Origin: Ruminococcaceae bacterium UBA1375
GTDB lineage: Bacteria > Bacillota > Clostridia > Oscillospirales > Ruminococcaceae
DNA: 12,054 nt
Direction of reading: 5' to 3'
Assembly: GCA_002305795.1 (NCBI GenBank)
Contig: DBRF01000021.1
Coordinates: forward strand, 1-12,054
Shown here: piece by piece, positions 6,480 to 11,263 of the stretch
How the letters are laid out: every line of letters begins with the position of its first letter
Numbering within the stretch: position 1 is the stretch's first letter
Made by a program: the position numbers and the translations under genes
Notes under the pieces: generated by a model
What the model saw: the letters and a program-made list of their open reading frames with translations, nothing else
Told to the model about the DNA's origin: nothing
Databases searched by the model: none

Positions 6480-6842
6480 ATGAAACCATATCAAAAAGAC
6501 AATATTCCTCGCGCGAAGGAATTAAGAAAAGACATGACTCCATGGGAGCGAAAGTTGTGGTACTGCTTTTTGCGGCAATATCCGGTTCGCTTTCAAAGGC
6601 AAAAGGCAATCGGAAATTATATTGTAGATTTTTATTGCGCAAAAGCCGGGCTGGTATTGGAATTGGATGGCGGAGGACATTTTACTCAGGAAGCTCAACA
6701 AAATGACCGCCGCCGGACAGCCCAATTAGAGCAAATGAATTTGAAGGTGCTGCGCATTTCCAATCTCGATGTGGATCGTAATTTTGACGGAGTTTGTCAG
6801 TGGATTGATGAAGCTGTCAAGGCAGCACTTAGCCCCCTCTGA
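6480..6842 (+). CDS. DUF559 (PD-(D/E)xK, Vsr-like) nuclease-fold protein
   Basis: This 120-aa protein has the compact DUF559 fold, related to very-short-patch-repair endonucleases. Recognisable parts are PWERKLWYCFL (21-31), RFQRQKAIGNYIVDFYC (37-53, active-site Asp50), VLELDGGGH (59-67, Glu61 and Asp63 as metal ligands, His67) and LKVLRISNLDVDRNFDGV (88-105). The catalytic acids are intact, so it may be an active nuclease; the substrate is unknown. AAAGGA stands 6 nt before the ATG. Codon use is more AT-rich than in polA or tsaD, suggesting transfer. The gene is bracketed by two 154-bp palindromic elements, and its last four codons (LSPL) and stop TGA lie inside the downstream one. No neighbouring methylase or toxin-antitoxin partner is visible. 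Confidence 0.85.
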   Translation: MKPYQKDNIPRAKELRKDMTPWERKLWYCFLRQYPVRFQRQKAIGNYIVDFYCAKAGLVLELDGGGHFTQEAQQNDRRRTAQLEQMNLKVLRISNLDVDRNFDGVCQWIDEAVKAALSPL

Positions 6843-6981
6843 CGAGGGGGCTGTCAGCGAAGCTGACTGGGGGAGAGAAAATGATAAAAGCCGCACAATC
6901 TTTTCAGAGTGGAAACCATATTGTTTTCTCTCCCTCTGTCCAACCCTTTGCGCTGCGCTCCCATCATCAAAGGGAGACAAG
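6828..6981. mobile_element. Palindromic MITE-like element, copy 2
   Basis: This is a direct repeat of 6268-6421, also 154 bp. Positions 6832-6881 are identical to 6272-6321 (50 of 50), the next ~55 nt carry about 7 substitutions, and the last ~45 nt differ strongly in the middle but keep the same length and a terminal hairpin (CTCCC...GGGAG) ending CAAG. It overlaps the DUF559 3' end by 15 nt and provides that gene's stop codon in its left terminal hairpin. After it come a CAAACTT/AAGTTTG palindrome (6991-7005) and the Shine-Dalgarno site of the next gene. Confidence 0.75.
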
Positions 6982-7020
6982 ACATATCTTCAAACTTCAA
7001 GTTTGAAAAGGAGTAATTTT

Positions 7021-7434
7021 ATGAACTATCTCATTCTCTGCACCGGGAACACCTGCCGCAGCCCCATGGCGGCGGCCATTTTGCAGCAAATGTTAAAGGA
7101 AAAAGGGGACACTTCCTCGGGGGTCATCAGCGCCGGGCTGCAAACCATCGACGGCCTGCCCGCCAACCCCAACGCCGTGGCGGCTATGAAGGAGTGGGGG
7201 ATGGACCTGTCCGGCCACCGCTCCCGCCAGGTGACCCCCTTTCTGTTAAAAGAGGCCCACCGGATTTTTGTCATGACCCCTACCCAGGCCCGGACCCTGG
7301 TAGGCGGGATGCCCCTGGTGGGGGATAAGGTCACCAGCCTGGACGTGGCCGACCCCTTCGGACAGGATTTGGACACCTACCGCCGCTGCCGGGATGAACT
7401 GAAAGAAAAGCTGGAAAAGTTGGTGAACCTATGA
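7021..7434 (+). CDS. ywlE: Low-molecular-weight protein phosphatase, arginine-phosphatase (YwlE) type
   Basis: This 137-aa protein has the LMW phosphatase P-loop LCTGNTCRSPMA, with nucleophile Cys7 and Arg13, and the general-acid loop DPFG with Asp111. Thr11 in the P-loop is the residue that in Bacillus YwlE selects phospho-arginine; tyrosine-specific relatives usually have Ile there. The predicted role is removal of arginine phosphate marks made by a McsB-type kinase, though no mcsB is in the window. AAAGGAG lies 7 nt before the ATG at 7021. The frame is open further upstream, but only by reading through the repeat and DUF559 DNA. Its stop overlaps the rimI start (ATGA), so the two are translationally coupled in a phosphatase-rimI-tsaD cluster. 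Tyrosine-phosphatase activity remains possible. Confidence 0.85.
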   Translation: MNYLILCTGNTCRSPMAAAILQQMLKEKGDTSSGVISAGLQTIDGLPANPNAVAAMKEWGMDLSGHRSRQVTPFLLKEAHRIFVMTPTQARTLVGGMPLVGDKVTSLDVADPFGQDLDTYRRCRDELKEKLEKLVNL

Positions 7435-7910
7435 CCCATTGGGACATCCGCCCGGTGACGGCGGCGGATCTGGATGCGGTCTACGCTATTTTCGCCGCCT
7501 GCATCTCCCCCTGCTGGAAAAAAGAAACCTTTGCCGCCCGGCTGGACCACCCCTGCGCCGTGGTGCTGGCGGCCTGGCAGGAGGGAAAGCCGGTGGGTTT
7601 TGCGGACGGGGAGTGCGCTTTCGGGCTGTGCGAATTGAACAACATCGCCGTGCTGCCCCAGTACCGCTGCCGGGGGGCGGGCAACGCCCTGCTGCTGGCC
7701 CTGGGCCGGGCAGCGAAACAGCGGGACTGCGTTGCCATCCAGCTGGAGGTGCGGCAGTCCAACCAAGCCGCCCTGGCCTTTTACCGGGAAAACGGCTTTG
7801 TCCAGGTGGGGCGGCGGAAGAACTATTACACCGCCCCCACCGAAGACGCTTTGCTGCTGGACAAACACTTGCAAGAGGAGGAAAAGGATGATGAAACTGC
7901 TGGGGATTGA
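7431..7910 (+). CDS. rimI: Ribosomal protein bS18 alanine N-acetyltransferase
   Basis: This 159-aa GNAT-fold acetyltransferase uses acetyl-CoA to acetylate the N-terminus of ribosomal protein bS18. It shows the strand leading into the CoA loop, LNNIAVLPQYRCRGAGNALL (69-88, with the pyrophosphate-binding R-x-x-G-x-G at 79-84), LEVRQSNQAALAFYRENGF (105-123) and the RimI-typical GRRKNYY (127-133). Its ATG overlaps the preceding stop (ATGA), and its own end overlaps tsaD by 23 bp, so the three genes are one tightly packed transcription unit. Adjacency to tsaD is common for rimI in many bacteria and supports the call over a generic GNAT. The last ~12 residues are charged and poorly conserved because they share DNA with the tsaD ribosome-binding site. 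Confidence 0.88.
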   Translation: MTHWDIRPVTAADLDAVYAIFAACISPCWKKETFAARLDHPCAVVLAAWQEGKPVGFADGECAFGLCELNNIAVLPQYRCRGAGNALLLALGRAAKQRDCVAIQLEVRQSNQAALAFYRENGFVQVGRRKNYYTAPTEDALLLDKHLQEEEKDDETAGD

Positions 7911-8907
7911 AAGCTCCTGCGATGAAACCGCCGCTGCGGTGGTGGAGAACGGGAGAAGGGTGCTCTCCAACATTGTGGACAGCCAGGTGGAGGAACACAG
8001 GCTGTACGGCGGGGTGGTGCCGGAAATCGCCTCCCGCCGCCACTGCGAAGCCATCTCCCAGGTGGTGAAGCTGGCTCTGGAGGAGGCGGGGTGCAGTCTG
8101 GCCGAGCTGGACGGCATCGCCGTCACCGTGGCGCCGGGGCTGATTGGGGCGCTGCTGGTGGGGGTGAACTTCGCCAAGGGGCTGGCTATGGCCAGCGGAA
8201 AGCCTTTGATCCCCGTCCACCACATCCGGGGGCATGTGGCCGCCAATTACATCGACGGAAAGGTAAAGCCCCCCTTTCTCTGCATGATTATGTCCGGCAG
8301 CCACAGTCACATTGTGGAGGTGCAGGACTACACCCACTACCGCATCATCGGCCGCACCCGGGACGACGCCGTGGGGGAAGCCTACGACAAAGCAGGCCGG
8401 GTGCTGGGATTTTCCTATCCCGCCGGAGTGGAGATGGACGCCGCCGCCCGGCAGGGAGACCCCACAGTGTACCACCTCCCCCGGCCCAAGGTGGAGGGCA
8501 GCCCCTTTGACTTTTCCTTCTCCGGGCTGAAAACCGCCATGATCAATCTGTCCCACAACGCCAAGCAGAAGGGGATTTCCCTTCAGGTTAAGGATGCCGC
8601 CGCCGCCTTCCAGCAGGCGGTCTGCGACATGATCGCCCCCCGGCTGATGGCGGCCGCCGCCGAGACGGGGTACAAGACCATCGTGTTGGCCGGGGGGGTC
8701 AGCGCCAACAGCGGCATCCGGACACGGATGGAGGCGGAGTGCCAAAAAGCAGGCTGCACCCTCATCGCCCCGCCCCTGTGCTACTGCGGGGACAACGCTG
8801 CCATGATCGCCGCCCAGGGGTATTACGAGTTTTTAGCCGAACACACCGCCAAGAGCGATTTAAACGCCATGCCCAGCTGGCCCATTGATAAGGAGTTTGC
8901 GGGGTAA
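7888..8907 (+). CDS. tsaD: tRNA N6-adenosine threonylcarbamoyltransferase
   Basis: This 339-aa member of the Kae1/TsaD/Qri7 family transfers the threonylcarbamoyl group to A37 of ANN-decoding tRNAs, normally with TsaB and TsaE, which are not in this window. Visible motifs are LGIESSCDETAAAVV (5-19), the metal-binding HHIRGH (His112 and His116), GRTRDDAVGEAYDKAGR (155-171), LAGGVSANSGIR (268-279) and CGDNAAM with Asp302. Asp302 completes the metal site. One oddity is the usual SGGH motif, which reads SGSH (136-139). AGGAGG sits 6 nt before ATG 7888 and 9 nt before ATG 7891, so either may be used. It is the last gene of the cluster and is followed within 21 bp by a strong terminator. Confidence 0.97.
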   Translation: MMKLLGIESSCDETAAAVVENGRRVLSNIVDSQVEEHRLYGGVVPEIASRRHCEAISQVVKLALEEAGCSLAELDGIAVTVAPGLIGALLVGVNFAKGLAMASGKPLIPVHHIRGHVAANYIDGKVKPPFLCMIMSGSHSHIVEVQDYTHYRIIGRTRDDAVGEAYDKAGRVLGFSYPAGVEMDAAARQGDPTVYHLPRPKVEGSPFDFSFSGLKTAMINLSHNAKQKGISLQVKDAAAAFQQAVCDMIAPRLMAAAAETGYKTIVLAGGVSANSGIRTRMEAECQKAGCTLIAPPLCYCGDNAAMIAAQGYYEFLAEHTAKSDLNAMPSWPIDKEFAG

Positions 8908-8927
8908 TCTTTGGAAGAAAATAATTT

Positions 8928-8954
8928 GCGCCTTCCTTCGAGAAGGCGCTTTTT
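8928..8954 (+). terminator. Rho-independent terminator after tsaD
   Basis: GCGCCTTC (8928-8935) and GAAGGCGC (8942-8949) form a perfect 8-bp stem with a 6-nt loop, followed by TTTTTG. It closes the phosphatase-rimI-tsaD unit. Confidence 0.88.
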
Positions 8955-8998
8955 GCACAGAAAATTTGACGATTTACAAAAGAAATTAGAGATTTTGC

Positions 8999-9027
8999 TT
9001 GCGATTCACACTCTGATATGCTATACT
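8999..9027 (+). promoter_or_regulatory. Promoter of the first BspA-SLH gene
   Basis: TTGCGA (8999-9004), a 17-nt spacer and TATACT (9022-9027) preceded by an extended TGC (9019-9021). The ATG/GTG region begins about 45 nt further on. The -10 box and extended TG are strong and the -35 box matches 4 of 6. The rest of 8955-9071 is AT-rich with no other feature seen. Confidence 0.6.
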
Positions 9028-9071
9028 GTCCTTAAGAAAAGCCAGAAAATGGCGAAAAGGAGGCATGTAAA

Positions 9072-10541
9072 GTGAGAACATTGGCAAGAAAATCATTGGC
9101 CTGGGTGCTGGCAGTACTGCTGGCGGTGGGTGTCTGGGGTATGGCAGGGGTGAGCCTGTCCACTGTGTCAGCGGCTACCAACGGAGACTACACCTACACC
9201 ACCCTGTCCGACGGCACCCTCTCCATTACCGGGTACACCGGTTCGCAGCGGGATTTGGTCATTCCCGCTCAGCTGGATGGGATTCCGGTCACTTCCATCA
9301 GCAACAACGCCTTCCAGGATAACAGTGCGCTGTATTCGGTGGTGATTCCCGAAGGGATTACCGAGATTGGCGCCCAGGCGTTTTACGGATGCGGCAATTT
9401 AGCTGACATCGACCTGCCCTCCACCCTGGAATCGGTGGCGGCCAACAGCTTTGAGGAAACGGCCTGTTTCAACAACCCGAATCGTTGGTTCAATGGATGC
9501 TTTTATCTGGAAGACGTGCTGCTCTGCGCCTACCCGGAAACCCCCACCAATTTGAAAGTGTGGGACAATACCCGAATCATTGCCGGGGGTGCGGCGGCTT
9601 ACAGCACCAACCTCACCGGTCTGGTGCTGCCGGACAGCGTAGAGTTTATGGGGGAAGGGGCGTTTGCCTACTGCACCGCCTTGACTTCCGTCACCCTGTC
9701 GGACGGCATGGAGACCATTCCCGCCGCCGCCTTTGCGCTGTGCACCGAGCTGCGGGAAATCTTCCTTCCGGATTCCCTGCGGGTGATTGGGGAAAGCGCT
9801 TTTGCCGGGGATGTGAGCCTGGGCGCTATGGTTCTGCCGGACAGTTTGGAGTTGGTGGAAGCCGGGGCCTTTGAACTGTGTACCGGCCTGAGCTTTTACG
9901 GCCATGCAGGCAGCTACGGCCAGCAGTATGCCAACAACAACGGCTTCCCCTTCCTGGTGATTGCCGACGGCCTGCCCTTTATGGACGTGGCTCCCTCCGG
10001 GGTGTACTACACCGAAGCGGTGCAGTACGTCTATGGGGAAGGTTTGATGACCGGAATGAACCCCACCACCTTCGCCCCGGCGGAAAACCTGTCCCGGGCC
10101 CATTTTGCCACCATCCTCTACCGGATGGCCGGTTCCCCCAGCGTGGCGGGGATGGACAACCCCTTTGAGGATAACCAGTCCGGCGCTTTCTACTACGATG
10201 CCGCCATCTGGTGCAACAACGCAGGCATCCTCACCGGCTACTACAACCCCGACGGCAGCTTTACCGGCCGGTTCGGGCCTTCCGACAACATCACCCGGGA
10301 ACAGCTGGCCACTATGCTGTACCGCTACGCCGACTACATCGGGGCGGACACCTCCGCTAGAACCTCCCTAGACGGCTTCGGGGATGGGGCGGCTGTCTCC
10401 TCCTTCGCAGTAGAGGCCCTGGAATGGGCGGCGGCGGAAGGCATCGTCAGCGGACGGCTGACCACTCCTCCCACCATTGCGCCCCAGGATAACGCTTCCC
10501 GTGCAGACACCGCCGTGATGATACAGCGGTTTTTGGTGTGA
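9072..10541 (+). CDS. Secreted BspA-type leucine-rich-repeat protein with three SLH domains
   Basis: This 489-aa surface protein has a signal peptide at residues 1-34 (RTLARK, hydrophobic core, likely cleavage after VSA). A BspA-like LRR_5 region follows (about 36-290), with repeats such as NNAFQDNSALYSVVIPEGIT and GAFAYCTALTSVTLSDGME. Three S-layer homology domains lie at about 301-355, 358-420 and 431-489 (PFMDVAPSGVYYTEAV, NPFEDNQSGAFYYDAA, GFGDGAAVSSFAVEAL); SLH domains normally bind secondary wall polymer. The role is probably cell-surface adhesion or interaction; the ligand is unknown. The start is GTG at 9072 with AGGAGG 8 nt upstream; an ATG at 9065 is followed at once by TAA and is not usable. 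A partial paralogue with the same plan starts at 11264. Confidence 0.92.
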   Translation: MRTLARKSLAWVLAVLLAVGVWGMAGVSLSTVSAATNGDYTYTTLSDGTLSITGYTGSQRDLVIPAQLDGIPVTSISNNAFQDNSALYSVVIPEGITEIGAQAFYGCGNLADIDLPSTLESVAANSFEETACFNNPNRWFNGCFYLEDVLLCAYPETPTNLKVWDNTRIIAGGAAAYSTNLTGLVLPDSVEFMGEGAFAYCTALTSVTLSDGMETIPAAAFALCTELREIFLPDSLRVIGESAFAGDVSLGAMVLPDSLELVEAGAFELCTGLSFYGHAGSYGQQYANNNGFPFLVIADGLPFMDVAPSGVYYTEAVQYVYGEGLMTGMNPTTFAPAENLSRAHFATILYRMAGSPSVAGMDNPFEDNQSGAFYYDAAIWCNNAGILTGYYNPDGSFTGRFGPSDNITREQLATMLYRYADYIGADTSARTSLDGFGDGAAVSSFAVEALEWAAAEGIVSGRLTTPPTIAPQDNASRADTAVMIQRFLV

Positions 10542-10544
10542 TAG

Positions 10545-10690
10545 TGATTGGCCTTGCCAATCATTACGGTTCCCGCTTTGCCGGGGGCAACTCCAGCTTG
10601 AAGTGACGTTGGATGAGAAACGTCGGAATTCTGACGTTTCGTACCCGGCGGCGAAAAGCAGCGGCAACCTAACGGATGCTTTATCGTAAA
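10545..10690. other. Structured intergenic stretch after the first BspA-SLH gene
   Basis: This 145-bp stretch has no gene but several inverted repeats: TGATTGGC-CTT-GCCAATCA (10545-10563), GAAACGTC/GACGTTTC with an 8-nt loop, and an enclosing GCCGGG/CCCGGC stem further supported by GCTTT/AAAGC and GGTT/AACC. Together these could make one long branched RNA ending just before the shared terminator. It would be part of the surface-protein 3' UTR. I do not recognise the fold. Confidence 0.4.
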
Positions 10691-10740
10691 AAGACAATCA
10701 CCGCTTCGGCTTTCAAGAACCGAGGCGGTGATTGTTTTGT
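10691..10740. terminator. Bidirectional terminator shared by the BspA-SLH gene and the XRE gene
   Basis: ACAATCACCGC (10694-10704) pairs with GCGGTGATTGT (10725-10735), and the stem continues inward as TTCGG/CCGAG (one T-G wobble) for 16 bp in total around a 10-nt loop. On the plus strand TTTTG follows; on the minus strand a run of five Ts follows. The XRE stop codon (10713-10715) lies in the loop. Confidence 0.88.
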
Positions 10741-10973
10741 TTCATTCTTTCTTCAATGGTAGAGATAACCCGGCTCATGGGGATATCCATGGCTTGGCAG
10801 ATGCGGTAAAAAGTTTCCAGGGTGGGTTTGCGCTCACCCCGTTCGATGGCGCTCAAATGGGTTCGGCCGATGTCCGCCAACCCGCTGAGCACTTCCTGGG
10901 AAATCCCTTTGGATTTGCGGTACTCGGCCAGTACACTCCCTACCAGGGCAGGGTCTAAAGCAGGCTGATGCAT
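10713..10973 (-). CDS. Small XRE-family helix-turn-helix transcriptional regulator
   Basis: This 86-aa protein is essentially a single Cro/CI-type HTH domain. Its core is LAEYRKSKGISQEVLSGL (15-32), followed by the recognition-helix segment GRTHLSAIERGERKP (36-50), and there is no extra sensor domain. It is predicted to bind DNA as a dimer. ATG 10973 was chosen because GGAGG lies 7 nt upstream; the longer frame to 11036 starts inside the promoter/operator region and has no such site. The gene is convergent with the first BspA-SLH gene and divergent from the second, whose promoter lies about 60 bp from its start and carries two 14-bp direct repeats. Control of itself and of the second surface gene is a reasonable inference. 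No toxin or phage partner is visible. Confidence 0.88.
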   Translation of the reverse strand: MHQPALDPALVGSVLAEYRKSKGISQEVLSGLADIGRTHLSAIERGERKPTLETFYRICQAMDIPMSRVISTIEERMKQNNHRLGS

Positions 10974-11016
10974 GGCAGTACCTCCATTGTTAGGATACCA
11001 GAAGATGCAGATAAAA

Positions 11017-11050
11017 TTGAATACATATGTTGACATTTGAATACTTATGT
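11017..11050. promoter_or_regulatory. Candidate operator: two 14-bp direct repeats
   Basis: TTGAATACATATGT (11017-11030) and TTGAATACTTATGT (11037-11050) differ at one base and start 20 bp apart, about two helical turns, so a protein would bind both on the same face of DNA. They lie on either side of, and slightly into, the -35 box of the promoter at 11030-11058. The first contains the palindrome ACATATGT. The adjacent divergent XRE gene is the obvious candidate binder. Confidence 0.6.
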
Positions 11051-11058
11051 GTTATTAT
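11030..11058 (+). promoter_or_regulatory. Promoter P1 of the second BspA-SLH gene
   Basis: A perfect TTGACA (11030-11035), a 17-nt spacer and TATTAT (11053-11058). The operator-like repeats overlap its -35 box and spacer, so binding there should block it. A transcript from here has a leader of about 200 nt. The -10 area also contains TATAAT on the minus strand (11059-11054), which could serve the XRE gene, but no good -35 box accompanies it. Confidence 0.65.
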
Positions 11059-11190
11059 AAAGACGGGAAAACATCATTTCTTCCCTAGAAAAAAATGGCC
11101 ATTTTCAACAAGGAATGTTGTCCCGGCAGAATCGCTAAAGAAAAGGGAAATTCTTTGGCTACTATTCCGAAAGGATTTTCACTTAAAGTA

Positions 11191-11199
11191 TGTTATAAT
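11191..11199 (+). promoter_or_regulatory. Possible second promoter P2 of the second BspA-SLH gene
   Basis: TGTTATAAT is a perfect -10 box with the extended TGn motif, 65 nt before the ATG. No recognisable -35 box precedes it at the right distance. A transcript starting here would begin with an AGCAGC/GCTGCT hairpin (11213-11234) just before the Shine-Dalgarno site. The stretch 11060-11190 shows nothing else. Confidence 0.4.
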
Positions 11200-11263
11200 G
11201 AAATGGAGGTCGAGCAGCGGGTCGGACAGCTGCTTGGAAAAAATAAAATAGGAGGTTGACACA

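Noticed and set aside
6261..6988. ACAT on both sides of the DUF559 unit as a target-site duplication
   Set aside because: The copies are not at equivalent distances from the element ends, and four bases can match by chance.
6769..7020. N-terminal extension of the phosphatase gene through repeat copy 2 into DUF559 DNA
   Set aside because: The P-loop normally starts a few residues from the N-terminus, and AAAGGAG immediately precedes ATG 7021.
9065..9070. ATGTAA start-stop between the Shine-Dalgarno site and the GTG start of the first BspA gene
   Set aside because: The ATG is only one base from the AGGAGG, too close for initiation, so a regulatory minimal ORF is unlikely.
11027..11251. Plus-strand ORF of 74 codons upstream of the second BspA gene
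   Set aside because: Its ATG lies within the operator and before the predicted transcription start; no ribosome-binding site.
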